NCBI GenBank assembly: GCA_021413595.1
Contig: JAIOQD010000145.1
Location: forward strand, 1 to 12,658
Direction: 5' to 3'
DNA from: Bacteroidota bacterium
GTDB lineage: Bacteria > Bacteroidota > Bacteroidia > 2-12-FULL-35-15
DNA: 12,658 nt
In this document: piece by piece, positions 1-7,430 of the stretch
Numbering within the stretch: position 1 is the stretch's first letter
How the letters are laid out: the number at the start of each line of letters is the position of its first letter
Translations under genes and position numbers: made by a program
Notes under the pieces: model-generated
What the model saw: the letters and a program-made list of their open reading frames with translations, nothing else
What the model was told of the DNA's origin: nothing
Databases searched by the model: none

Positions 1-1331
1 CCCTGATCGGAACCATTGAAATTGAACTTAGAAACATAAGCTCTGGAATTCAATGTTTGTCCACCAATTACAATATTTTCACTTCCGCCTGTCAATACTT
101 CGTAAACAGTTTTATTAGGATCAATATCAGCATGAGATTGATCAACATAACCAATCTTCACTGTTGAACCAATTTTAAATTCACCGGTATCAGGATTTTC
201 TTCCTTCATGATCATACGGAACAACGTAGTTTTACCGGCACCATTAGGCCCAATGATACCAACTATTCCGGCAGGAGGCAATTTAAAATTTAAATGCTCG
301 TATAATAATTTATCACCGAATGCTTTTGATACATCAATTGCTTCAATTACTTCGTTTCCTAAACGAGGACCATTTGGAATAAATAATTCTAACCTTTCTT
401 CGGTTGCTTTAGAATCAGCACCAAGCATTTTTTCATAATTCTCTAAGCGCGCTTTTGATTTAGATTGTCGTCCTTTGGCGCCTTGACGCACCCAATCTAA
501 TTCTCGCAATAAAGTTTTTTGTCTCTTGCTTTCTGTTTTCTCCTCTTGTGCTAAACGTTTTTGTTTTTGTTCCAACCAATCAGAATAATTGCCTTTCCAT
601 GGAATACCTTCGCCACGGTCTAATTCCAGTATCCAGCCAGCTACGTTATCAAGAAAATAACGATCGTGAGTAACAGCAATAACAGTTCCTTTGTAATTTT
701 TTAAATGTTGCTCCAACCAATCAACGGATTCAGCATCCAAATGGTTGGTAGGCTCATCTAATAATAAAATCTCAGGTTCCTGAATCAATAAGCGGCATAA
801 GGCAACACGTCTGCGCTCACCACCCGATAAATTCAATACAGGAGTATCACTTTCCGGACAACGCAATGCTTCCATGGCCTGTTCCAAACGATTATCCAAA
901 TTCCACAGATCAAACTGATCTATCTGATCTTGTAATTTTGCCTGACGATTAATGAGTTTATCCATTTCATCTGCTGTCATTTCTTCAGCAAATTTGTTAT
1001 TTACAGCTTCGTATTCATTCAAGATATCCATGTGCTCCTGAGCACCTTCACGAACGATCTCTATAACAGTTTTTGAATTATCTAACTGTGGTTCCTGCTC
1101 AAGCATCCCAATTTTATAGCCCGGAGAAAAATGTATTTCGCCTTGGTAATTTTTTTCAACTCCCGCAATAATCTTCATTAGGGTTGATTTACCGGAACCA
1201 TTTAAACCTAAAATACCAATTTTAGCTCCGTAATAAAATGACAGGTAAATATCTTTCAAGATCGTTTTACCTGCGGGTAACGTGCGACTCACGTTTACCA
1301 TCGAAAAAATAATTTGTCTGCCTTCTGACAT
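1..1331 (-). CDS. ettA: Energy-dependent translational throttle protein EttA (ABC-F ATPase), 3' end cut by window edge
   Basis: This is a cytosolic ABC-F protein with two fused ATPase domains and no membrane segments. In the family, EttA binds the ribosomal E site and couples the ATP/ADP ratio to the start of elongation. I translated 443 codons in one open frame from the ATG at 1331. Domain 1 has Walker A GLNGSGKS (residues 42-49), signature LSGGE (168-172), Walker B with DEPTNHLD (192-199) and the switch histidine in THDRYFLD. The basic P-site-tRNA-interaction linker follows (about 245-305, with WVRQGAKGRQSKSKARL). Domain 2 opens with Walker A GPNGAGKT (361-368). The frame runs off the edge at GSDQ, just before the second signature and Walker B. 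EttA is usually about 555 residues, so about 110 are missing. The start aligns with the family start. It is divergent from the methyltransferase gene. The long, well-conserved linker favours EttA over Uup or other ABC-F types. Confidence 0.95.
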   Translation of the reverse strand, partial: MSEGRQIIFSMVNVSRTLPAGKTILKDIYLSFYYGAKIGILGLNGSGKSTLMKIIAGVEKNYQGEIHFSPGYKIGMLEQEPQLDNSKTVIEIVREGAQEHMDILNEYEAVNNKFAEEMTADEMDKLINRQAKLQDQIDQFDLWNLDNRLEQAMEALRCPESDTPVLNLSGGERRRVALCRLLIQEPEILLLDEPTNHLDAESVDWLEQHLKNYKGTVIAVTHDRYFLDNVAGWILELDRGEGIPWKGNYSDWLEQKQKRLAQEEKTESKRQKTLLRELDWVRQGAKGRQSKSKARLENYEKMLGADSKATEERLELFIPNGPRLGNEVIEAIDVSKAFGDKLLYEHLNFKLPPAGIVGIIGPNGAGKTTLFRMIMKEENPDTGEFKIGSTVKIGYVDQSHADIDPNKTVYEVLTGGSENIVIGGQTLNSRAYVSKFNFNGSDQ

Positions 1332-1490
1332 TTTTTTATTTATTGATTATTTAATGTATTGACTAACCTTTTAAAATAGGAGATGTAAATATCGGAAATT
1401 AATTGGGAAAAATAAAGGAGTATTTTAAAGCTGAATGATTTTATTGAACGAATACATTATGTACATTCGTGCTTAAGCAAACGACAAAAA
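1332..1490. promoter_or_regulatory. Divergent intergenic region between ettA and the O-methyltransferase gene
   Basis: This 159-bp AT-rich spacer must hold the promoters of both divergent genes, but neither has a clean TTTG/TAnnTTTG pair. The best candidate on the plus strand is TACATTCG at 1462-1469, one mismatch from TAnnTTTG. It overlaps a near-palindrome at 1449-1469: CGAAT-ACAT-T-ATGT-AC-ATTCG, a dyad interrupted by two extra bases. That dyad lies 21 bases before the methyltransferase start and could be an operator. The promoter assignment is weak inference; the dyad itself is visible. Confidence 0.3.
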
Positions 1491-2132
1491 ATGGAATTTA
1501 TAGACGAAAAAATAGAAGCATACGCATTAGCACATTCACAGGCGGAATCTGATATATTAAAAAAACTTAACCGGGAAACTCATGCCAATGTGATGATGCC
1601 GCGTATGCTTTCCGGGCACCTGCAAGGTAACCTGTTGAACATGATAAGTAAGATGATCCAACCAAAACAAATTCTGGAGATTGGAACATATACAGGTTAT
1701 TCGGGTATTTGCCTTGCACAGGGACTACAGGAGAATGGAAAATTACATACTATTGACATTAATGAGGAATTAGAACTTCTGGTTCGCAAGTTTTTGGAAG
1801 AGGCCGGATTAACCAATAAAATCAATTATTACATTGGTAATGCGTTGGATATTATACCAACTATCAAGGAAACATTTGATCTGGTTTTTATTGATGCGGA
1901 CAAAAAAAATTATTCCGCATACTATGATCTGGTTTTTGAAAAAGTAAGAAGCGGAGGATATATTATTGCCGACAATGTGTTATGGAGTGGTAAAGTGCTG
2001 GGTGCTCCCGAAAAAATGGATGCAGATACGAAAGCAATCGATTCATTTAATAAAAAAATTCATAACGATAATCGTGTTGAACATATGCTGTTACCTATAA
2101 GAGATGGTTTGATGATCGTTAGAAAAAAATAA
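1491..2132 (+). CDS. Class I SAM-dependent O-methyltransferase (caffeoyl-CoA OMT-like, family 3)
   Basis: This 213-residue cytosolic methyltransferase has the length and motif order of the caffeoyl-CoA/catechol-type O-methyltransferase family, which is cation-dependent. The SAM-binding glycine loop is ILEIGTYTGYSG (61-72), and the acidic end of strand 2 is HTIDIN (86-91). Family metal-ligand positions appear intact: D135 in FIDADKKNY and D161-N162 in ADNVLWSG. The C-terminus LPIRDGLMIVRK is the usual last strand. Bacterial members act on phenolic or flavonoid-like hydroxyl groups in vitro; the native substrate cannot be told from sequence. The ATG at 1491 gives a normal N-terminal helix. The threonine aldolase gene starts 39 bases downstream on the same strand, so the two are probably co-transcribed, though I see no metabolic link. 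Confidence 0.93.
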   Translation: MEFIDEKIEAYALAHSQAESDILKKLNRETHANVMMPRMLSGHLQGNLLNMISKMIQPKQILEIGTYTGYSGICLAQGLQENGKLHTIDINEELELLVRKFLEEAGLTNKINYYIGNALDIIPTIKETFDLVFIDADKKNYSAYYDLVFEKVRSGGYIIADNVLWSGKVLGAPEKMDADTKAIDSFNKKIHNDNRVEHMLLPIRDGLMIVRKK

Positions 2133-2171
2133 AACAGCGAAGATATATTTTATCGAATAACAAATACAAAT

Positions 2172-3188
2172 ATGATAATAGATTTAAGAAGCGATACTGT
2201 AACCAAGCCTACCAAAGGGATGCGAGATGCTATGTTCAATGCAGAGGTAGGGGATGATGTTTTTGGTGAAGAGCCAACAGTTAATGCGCTGGAAGAAAAA
2301 ATCGCAAAATTATTTGGCAAAGAAGCAGCATTGTTTTGTCCCTCAGGAACAATGACCAATCAAATTGCTATTAAAATACATACGCAGCCCGGTGATGAAG
2401 TATTGTGCGATGCAACAGCACATATTTATAATTATGAAGGAGGAGGAATTTCGCTTAATTCCGGTGCGCAAGCAAAATTATTACAAGGCGAACGAGGACA
2501 AATTTCTGCACAACAGGTTGCAGAAAATATAAATCCGAATTTTGACTGGCTAACACGCACAAGTCTCGTATGCATTGAAAACACTGCCAACAAAGCGGGC
2601 GGGAGTTATTATTCCTTTAAACAAATGCAAGAACTTGCAATTGAGTGCAAAAAAAACAAATTAAATTATCACTTGGATGGTGCGCGGATTTTTAATGCTA
2701 TTATTGAAAACGATTACACTCCTTTAGATATTGGAAAATTATTCGACTCGATCTCTGTTTGTTTATCAAAAGGATTGGGTGCACCAGTTGGCTCTCTTTT
2801 ATTGGGCGATAGAGAATTTATTCGCAAAGCACGAAGAGTACGTAAAGTTTTTGGTGGTGGTATGCGACAAGCGGGTTACCTTGCTGCTGCAGGTATTTAT
2901 GCGTTGGATAATAATTTAATCCGTTTGAAAGAAGATCACAAACGAGCGAAACAATTGAGTACTGTAATTAATGGATTAGACTATATTGATACTGTATTAC
3001 CGGTAGATACCAACATCATTATTTTTAATTTGAAAGAAAATGTAAAGCCGGATCAATTTCTGCAACAGTTAGCCTCAAACAATTTAAAGGCCACTAGCTT
3101 TGGTAAACAAGCAATTCGCTTTGTTACACATTTGGATTTTACTGATGAGATGCTGGAAAAAGTAGAGCGTATTTTGAAAAGTATTTAA
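2172..3188 (+). CDS. ltaE: Low-specificity L-threonine aldolase (PLP-dependent)
   Basis: This enzyme cleaves L-threonine or L-allo-threonine to glycine and acetaldehyde in the cytosol, and can supply glycine independently of serine hydroxymethyltransferase. The 338-residue length is typical of the fold-type I beta-eliminating-lyase/aldolase family. The N-terminus [11 protein letters not shown] (4-14) is a hallmark. Other visible motifs are [11 protein letters not shown] (56-66), the His84 region [12 protein letters not shown] that stacks on the cofactor, HLDGAR with D169 contacting the PLP pyridine nitrogen, and [10 protein letters not shown] with K200 as the Schiff-base lysine. All expected catalytic positions are present. 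The ATG at 2172 places the hallmark motif right at the N-terminus. It follows the methyltransferase gene by 39 bases and converges on asnB, with a hairpin between them. Confidence 0.95.
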   Translation: MIIDLRSDTVTKPTKGMRDAMFNAEVGDDVFGEEPTVNALEEKIAKLFGKEAALFCPSGTMTNQIAIKIHTQPGDEVLCDATAHIYNYEGGGISLNSGAQAKLLQGERGQISAQQVAENINPNFDWLTRTSLVCIENTANKAGGSYYSFKQMQELAIECKKNKLNYHLDGARIFNAIIENDYTPLDIGKLFDSISVCLSKGLGAPVGSLLLGDREFIRKARRVRKVFGGGMRQAGYLAAAGIYALDNNLIRLKEDHKRAKQLSTVINGLDYIDTVLPVDTNIIIFNLKENVKPDQFLQQLASNNLKATSFGKQAIRFVTHLDFTDEMLEKVERILKSI

Positions 3189-3244
3189 AACCTGTTAAAA
3201 TTTTGGTGAACTAATTAGAGATAAAAACTGAATTAAATGGGAAT

Positions 3245-3283
3245 CACCCTAACAGATTTTCCTTTGAAGAACCTGCCAGGGTG
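3245..3283. terminator. Imperfect hairpin between convergent ltaE and asnB
   Basis: Bases 3245-3258 and 3270-3283 are complementary at 11 of 14 positions around an 11-nt loop, with outer arms CACCCT and AGGGTG and the core CAG/CTG. No long T-run follows on either strand, so a classical intrinsic terminator is doubtful. The position between two gene ends fits a bidirectional terminator or a degenerate copy of the ACCTGNCAGGGT-type interspersed hairpin that I recall from Bacteroidota genomes. No gene is visible in 3189-3307. Confidence 0.4.
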
Positions 3284-3307
3284 CAAAAAGATTTCAATTA
3301 TTTAGAA

Positions 3308-4866
3308 TTATTTATATTCTTCCACATGAACACTCTTAACTGAGCGCCCCGATGGGTCAATCATATTTTTAAAAGACGCATCCCAAGCAAGTGCTTCAGG
3401 AGTACTACATGCTACTGAAGGAACCGAAGGCACACATAATGCAGCGGAATCCGATGGAAAATGTTCAGAGAAAATTGAACGATAATAATATTCTTCTTTC
3501 GACATTGGAGGATTAATAGGAAATCTGAATTTAGCATTCAATTGTTGTTCATCAGTTACCTTTGTTGCAACCAGTGCTTTTAAGGAATCGATCCAATTGT
3601 ATCCAACACCATCCGAAAACTGTTCTTTTTGTCTCCATGCAACACTTGCCGGTAAATAGCTTTCAAAGGCTTTACGCAAAACCCATTTTTCCATTTTACC
3701 TTCTTTTGCCATTTTATCTTCAGGATTTAAACGCATCGCTATATCCATAAATTCTTTATCAAGAAAAGGCACACGACCTTCAACACCCCATGCAGCGAGT
3801 GCTTTATTGGCTCTTAAACAATCATACAAATGTAATTTGCTTAATTTCCTCACAGTTTCTTCATGAAAGGCTTTTGCATTTGGTGCTTTGTGGAAATATA
3901 AATAACCTCCGAAAAGTTCATCAGCACCTTCACCGGAAAGTACCATTTTTATTCCCATTGATTTAATTACCCTTGCCAACAGGTACATAGGTGTAGAAGC
4001 ACGAATAGTGGTTACATCATACGTTTCTAAATGATAGATAACATCCGCGATCGCATCTAAGCCCTCCTGCACTGTAAAGTGAACTTCGTGATGAATGGTT
4101 CCAATATGTTCCGCTACTTTCTTAGCAGCGATAAGATCAGGGGAACCAATCAATCCAACAGCGAATGAATGCAACTGTGGCCACCAGGCATCCTGTGTAT
4201 CACCGGATTCAATACGTTTGTTAGCATATTTTTTTGCAATTGCAGAAACGATGGAAGAATCCAAACCACCGGAAAGCAGCACACCATAAGGCACATCAGA
4301 CATTAATTGTCTGTGAACAGCTGCCTCTAACTCAGTACGTATCAGATCAATATTTGTTTGATTGTTTTTTACTGCGTCAAATTCAACCCAGTCACGTTCA
4401 TACCATTTTGTCATCTTTCCTACTTTGCTATCCCAGTAATGACCGGGAAGGAAGAGTTCAATTTTATTACAATAACCCTCTAATGCTTTTAATTCTGATG
4501 CAACATAAAAATTAATTCTTCTATAAATTTGGATCCTTTTTTGCGATACAAAGCCAAAATAACTTCGCAATCGGATTTAGTTTGAAATTCGTATTCACCC
4601 TCCAATTGCTTCCTTAATTCCTGATGATTGTAAATTTCACCGTTAACGGCCAATACCAATTTTTTATCTTTACTAAACAATGGTTGTCCTCCTGATTGTG
4701 GGTCAACGATAGCAAGCCGTTCATGTGCCAATATTGCTTTATCTCCACAGTAAATCCCTGACCAGTCCGGTCCGCGATGACGGATTTTTTTTGACATTTC
4801 AAGAACCTGTGTTCTCAACTCTTTAGAATCTACTTTCAGATCAAATACTCCAACAATTCCACACAT
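3308..4866 (-). pseudogene. asnB: Asparagine synthetase B (glutamine-hydrolysing), split by an out-of-frame deletion
   Basis: AsnB makes asparagine from aspartate, glutamine and ATP. The N-terminal part starts at the ATG at 4866, giving MCGIVG with the obligatory Cys2 nucleophile. It has RHRGPDWSG (29-37), LAHERLAIVD with R50, NGEIYN (75-80) and SDCEV with D99, then leaves the frame after residue 118 (FIEEL) and stops at 4489. The C-terminal part resumes in another frame at NFYVASELKAL and runs to EEYK at the stop. It contains the PPi loop SGGLDSS, TTIRASTPMYL, SGEGADELFGGYLYFHKAPNA and VAWRQKEQFSDGVGY. Compared with E. coli AsnB from memory, about 37 residues are absent at the junction near 4507-4515, covering GMFAFALYD through the RDHxGIIPLYY segment. 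This is about 109 bp and shifts the frame. No other stop or decay is visible, so it is either a very recent deletion or an assembly error. Earlier TTG 4926 was rejected because it would bury Cys2. Confidence 0.9.
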
Positions 4867-4904
4867 AGTATTGCTTTTTAATTTACAGTTCAATTTATCG
4901 GATG

Positions 4905-4937
4905 CAAAGTTAAATAATAAACTCAAATAGTATCAAA
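4905..4937 (-). promoter_or_regulatory. Candidate Bacteroidota-type promoter for asnB
   Basis: On the minus strand TAACTTTG (4912-4905) matches the TAnnTTTG -7 element exactly, and TTTG (4937-4934, within a longer T-run) lies 21 bases upstream, as the -33 element should. Transcription would start near 4898, leaving a leader of about 32 nt before the asnB ATG at 4866. The match is direct; activity is inference. Confidence 0.55.
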
Positions 4938-4952
4938 AAAGTAATAAAACTA

Positions 4953-4985
4953 AATTATTTTTGCTAATTTCATAAAATAATAATT
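4953..4985. promoter_or_regulatory. AT-rich imperfect dyad, possible Lrp/AsnC operator
   Basis: In the asnB/lrp spacer, AATTATTTT (4953-4961) is mirrored by AAAATAATAATT (4974-4985), a dyad with one three-base insertion and a 12-nt centre. Lrp/AsnC proteins often bind AT-rich imperfect palindromes in the shared region next to their own gene. The dyad sits upstream of both candidate promoters. In DNA this AT-rich such a dyad may arise by chance. Confidence 0.25.
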
Positions 4986-4992
4986 GATTTAT

Positions 4993-5000
4993 TACATTTG
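4993..5000 (+). promoter_or_regulatory. Candidate -7 element of the Lrp/AsnC regulator gene
   Basis: TACATTTG fits TAnnTTTG exactly and ends 21 bases before the start codon at 5022, predicting a leader of about 15 nt. The nearest TTTG upstream (4960-4963) is 29 bases away, longer than the usual 19-21, so the -33 part is poor; this may be an activated or weak promoter. Confidence 0.4.
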
Positions 5001-5021
5001 TCATAAATTAAACAGCAATAA

Positions 5022-5504
5022 ATGGCTCAAAATTTCCAAATTGATAAATTAGACAGGCAGATCCTCTCCATACTAATTAAAGATTCTACTATTCCTTATA
5101 CAGAAATTGCAAAAGACCTCTTGATATCAGCGGGTACTGTGCATGTCCGAATGAAAAAACTCATTGAACAGGGTGTTGTAGTTGGTTCTCACCTAGAGAT
5201 CAATCCAATCAAAGCCGGTTATGATATTTGTGCTTTCTTGGGGATATTTCTGGAAAAAGGTTCTGAATATCATGATTGTGTTTCACGCATGAAAAAAATT
5301 CCGGAGATAGTGGAATTACATTATACTACTGGTGTTTACAGTATGTTTGCTAAAATAATTTGTAAGGATACACAGCATTTACGGGAGGTATTAAATGAAC
5401 ATATTCAACCGATAAAAGGTGTTCAACGAACGGAAACGTTTATTTCGTTGGAAGAAAGTATTAAGCGTCAAGTGGTGATAAGAGAGAAAAAATCGAGGGT
5501 ATAA
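5022..5504 (+). CDS. Lrp/AsnC-family transcriptional regulator
   Basis: This 160-residue DNA-binding regulator has the family layout. The N-terminal winged helix-turn-helix (about 7-58) opens with IDKLDRQILSILIKDSTIPYTEIA, with the recognition-helix region SAGTVHVRMKKLIEQGVV (36-53). A short linker (HLEINPIKAGYD) leads to the RAM ligand-binding/oligomerisation domain (about 68-147), including the hallmark VELHYTTGVYSMFAKIIC. Family members form dimers to octamers and sense amino acids. The gene is divergent from asnB, the arrangement expected of a local regulator of asparagine synthesis comparable to E. coli AsnC beside asnA. Asparagine as effector and asnB as target are inferred from position only. 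The ATG at 5022 is preferred because IDKLDxxIL sits at the usual distance from it. It ends in a basic tail and converges on the HAD phosphatase gene. Confidence 0.93.
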   Translation: MAQNFQIDKLDRQILSILIKDSTIPYTEIAKDLLISAGTVHVRMKKLIEQGVVVGSHLEINPIKAGYDICAFLGIFLEKGSEYHDCVSRMKKIPEIVELHYTTGVYSMFAKIICKDTQHLREVLNEHIQPIKGVQRTETFISLEESIKRQVVIREKKSRV

Positions 5505-5531
5505 ATAGCCAAGCTGTGTTTGTTTAATATT

Positions 5532-5599
5532 TGCCGCTAGGCGCTAAGACTCTAAGAAAAAAGGTTCGCAAAAACTTTGCGCCTTCGCGTATTTGTGGT
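5532..5599. repeat. Degenerate interspersed hairpin repeat (GCCxxxAGGCGCTAAGAC / CTTTGCGCCTTCGCG type)
   Basis: The spacer between the convergent regulator and HAD genes holds a left half with GGCGCTAAGAC plus an A-run and a right half with CTTTGCGCCTTCGCG ending TTTGTGG. The halves are partly complementary (GGCGC with GCGCC; CTAAG with CTTTG imperfectly). I recall this as a decayed copy of a repeat common in Bacteroidota intergenic regions, with consensus close to CCACGAAGGCGCAAAGAC and its mirror. It ends only nine bases from the HAD stop codon at 5609 and may act as a bidirectional terminator. It is non-coding on both strands as far as I can see. Confidence 0.5.
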
Positions 5600-5608
5600 A
5601 AAAAAAAA

Positions 5609-6253
5609 TCAAATCAACAAGTTTTTTAAGGCACTCACTTCATTCACAATGTAGGTAGGCTTTTCAAATTGTAATTCTTCCAGCGAACCATATCCATACG
5701 TAACAGAAATAGTATCAATACCAAAATGTTTAGCTCCTATGGTATCAAATTTTCTGTCACCTATCATTACCAGTTTTTCCAAATTTATGTTTGAATTTTG
5801 ATCCACAATTTCCTGGATAATATCCTTTTTTTCTGTTCGTGTTCCATCTAAATTACTACCGATAATAGTTTTAAAATGGTGATGAATATTGAAGTGGTGC
5901 AAAATTTCTTCCGCAAAAACAGTAGGTTTTGAAGTAGCAACAAAAAGGGTTTTATTGTTTTTGTTTAGATGTTCCAATAGTTCGGTAATGCCATTGTATA
6001 GCAGATTTTCGAATTTACCTTTTAACGCGTAATATTCACGATACACAGCAACTGCTTCAAATGCCATTTCTTCTGTTACAAAAATTTCCTGAAATGATTT
6101 ATGCAATGGCGGACCAATAAAATGAAGCAGTTCGTGGTTTTCTCTTTTTATACCATAACGATTTAAAGCAAATTGTATGGAATTAATAATTCCTTCTTGT
6201 GGATCGGTGAGTGTACCGTCCAGATCAAAAAGTATGTGGCTATATTGTTTCAT
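5609..6253 (-). CDS. HAD-superfamily phosphatase, phosphoglycolate phosphatase-like (subfamily IA)
   Basis: This 214-residue cytosolic hydrolase is predicted to remove phosphate from a small metabolite through an aspartyl-phosphate intermediate. Motif I is FDLDGTLTD with D10 (nucleophile) and D12. The helical C1 cap covers about 17-85 and holds GPPLHKSFQEIF. Motif II is LFVATSKP (103-110), the motif III lysine lies in TEKKDII (K142 or K143), and motif IV is MIGDRKFDTIGA with D166 and D170. The pattern resembles Gph/PpaX and some 5'-nucleotidases; I cannot fix the substrate. I chose the ATG at 6253, giving MKQYSHILFDLDGT. The upstream in-frame ATG at 6313 adds 20 residues not expected before motif I. 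It stands alone: convergent with the Lrp-type regulator and divergent from proC. Confidence 0.9.
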   Translation of the reverse strand: MKQYSHILFDLDGTLTDPQEGIINSIQFALNRYGIKRENHELLHFIGPPLHKSFQEIFVTEEMAFEAVAVYREYYALKGKFENLLYNGITELLEHLNKNNKTLFVATSKPTVFAEEILHHFNIHHHFKTIIGSNLDGTRTEKKDIIQEIVDQNSNINLEKLVMIGDRKFDTIGAKHFGIDTISVTYGYGSLEELQFEKPTYIVNEVSALKNLLI

Positions 6254-6313
6254 ATTGAAAACGATTATGAGATTTGTAAAAAGATTACACCGATTATCCA
6301 TTACCAATTTCAT

Positions 6314-6611
6314 TCCTCTTTGCGAAGATGTTAATTAACGATTGTGCCATTGTGTGTATAATTTCAGAAGCAAAGGTTATAAAATAAAAACAAATCTTTC
6401 ATTTTTATTCTAATTTTGTTTCTTGAGGCAGAAAGTATTATAAGTATGTTCTTCTCTGAAGAATTGGCCTTTTGCCAAGAGGGATATTGTTAATCACCAG
6501 CATGGTCATTAATAAAAACAAGATCCTTCGCGAAAAGCTCTGGATGACACTGTGATTATAGAAAAAATGCAATTTTAAAATAGAATTTTAACACTTTATA
6601 AAATACAAAAA
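6314..6611. other. Intergenic region with repeat remnants upstream of proC
   Basis: No gene is visible in about 300 bases. TAATTTTG at 6411-6418 matches TAnnTTTG on the plus strand but lacks a convincing TTTG partner and would leave a leader of about 190 nt before proC. A small hairpin (TTGGC at 6464-6468 with GCCAA at 6474-6478) follows. Further on, AAGATCCTTCGCG and GCTCTGGATGACA around 6518-6550 recall the AGATCCTTCGC...GCTC.GGATGACA interspersed repeat found in many Bacteroidota, here without its full mirror half. The bases just before proC are AT-rich with no clear ribosome binding site. Confidence 0.4.
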
Positions 6612-7412
6612 ATGAAAATTACAATTGTAGGCTGTGGTAATATGGGATTAATCTATGCTCGTGCTTTCCTTAAATATAATATTGTTTCGAAAGAAAATTT
6701 ATTACTTGCCGAAAAAAATGAGAACAGAAAACAGGAATTACTAAAACTCAATGTTGGTGAAGTAACTGTTGTGAACGACCCTAAAATTGCAGAAAGCGAT
6801 ATTATCATTATTGCTGTTAAGCCGCAAGATTTTGAGGATCTTGCAACGGAGTTAAAGCCAATTTTAAATTCAGCAAAATGTATTATTTCCATTATGGCAG
6901 GAATGAAATTAACAAGAATTGAGCAAGCTTTAAATAACTCTAATATTATACGTGCAATGCCTAATTCACCTGCTGAACTTGGGATGGGAATGACCGCATT
7001 TACCGCAAACAAAGCTGTTCCTATTGAACAAATCAGAAAAGCGGAGAATTTATTAGGAACAACCGGCAGATGTGTTTTTCTTGAAAATGAAGACCTGTTA
7101 GATGCTGTTACCGCATTGAGTGGAAGCGGACCTGCTTATTTCTTTTATGTTGTTAAACACATGATAGAAGCCGGAAAAGAAATGGGATTTGATGAAGCTA
7201 CCTCTGCCATGTTTGTAAAACAAACCATGTTAGGTTCTTTTCATTTGATCAATAATGCTAACAAATCTTTAGACGAATTAATAAAAGCCGTGGCTTCAAA
7301 AGGAGGAACCACGGAAGCAGCACTTACTATTTTTAATGAGGCGCAAGTTGGAGAGAATATTCAGAAAGGTATTGTTAAGGCGAGAGATAGGAGTGTTGAG
7401 TTATCGGCATAA
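6612..7412 (+). CDS. proC: Pyrroline-5-carboxylate reductase
   Basis: ProC catalyses the last step of proline synthesis, reducing 1-pyrroline-5-carboxylate with NAD(P)H in the cytosol. The 266-residue protein has the family layout. The N-terminal Rossmann fold has IVGCGNMG (5-12), AVKPQDF (68-74) and SIMAGM (93-98). Next come RAMPNSPAELGMGMTAF (114-130) and the C-terminal helical dimerisation domain with the signature ALSGSGPAYFFYVVKHMIEAG (168-188). The conserved GGTTEAAL (231-238) lies near the end. All diagnostic segments are present and the length is normal. The start puts the GxGxxG loop at its usual position. It is monocistronic here, with no proA or proB beside it, and converges on a hypothetical gene only 18 bases away, which leaves no room for a separate terminator. 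Confidence 0.96.
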   Translation: MKITIVGCGNMGLIYARAFLKYNIVSKENLLLAEKNENRKQELLKLNVGEVTVVNDPKIAESDIIIIAVKPQDFEDLATELKPILNSAKCIISIMAGMKLTRIEQALNNSNIIRAMPNSPAELGMGMTAFTANKAVPIEQIRKAENLLGTTGRCVFLENEDLLDAVTALSGSGPAYFFYVVKHMIEAGKEMGFDEATSAMFVKQTMLGSFHLINNANKSLDELIKAVASKGGTTEAALTIFNEAQVGENIQKGIVKARDRSVELSA

Positions 7413-7430
7413 ATGCAGGGTACCGAATGT

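Noticed and set aside
2150..2359. 69-codon minus-strand open frame over the start of the threonine aldolase gene
   Set aside because: It overlaps the conserved N-terminal motif region of the aldolase and shows no recognisable protein features.
4489..4570. Programmed ribosomal frameshift in asnB
   Set aside because: No slippery heptamer with a downstream structure is apparent, and the two halves do not simply overlap: about 37 conserved residues are missing, which a frameshift alone cannot restore.
4864..4926. Upstream TTG start that would extend AsnB by 20 residues
   Set aside because: AsnB needs Cys2 at the processed N-terminus; the ATG at 4866 gives MCGIVG, and the candidate promoter lies inside the proposed extension.
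6253..6313. 20-residue N-terminal extension of the HAD phosphatase
   Set aside because: HAD motif I normally lies within the first 10-15 residues; starting at 6253 gives this, and the extension has no conserved features.
6653..7012. 119-codon open frame on the minus strand inside proC
   Set aside because: It is entirely antisense to the well-supported proC gene, and its composition is what the complement of proC codons predicts.
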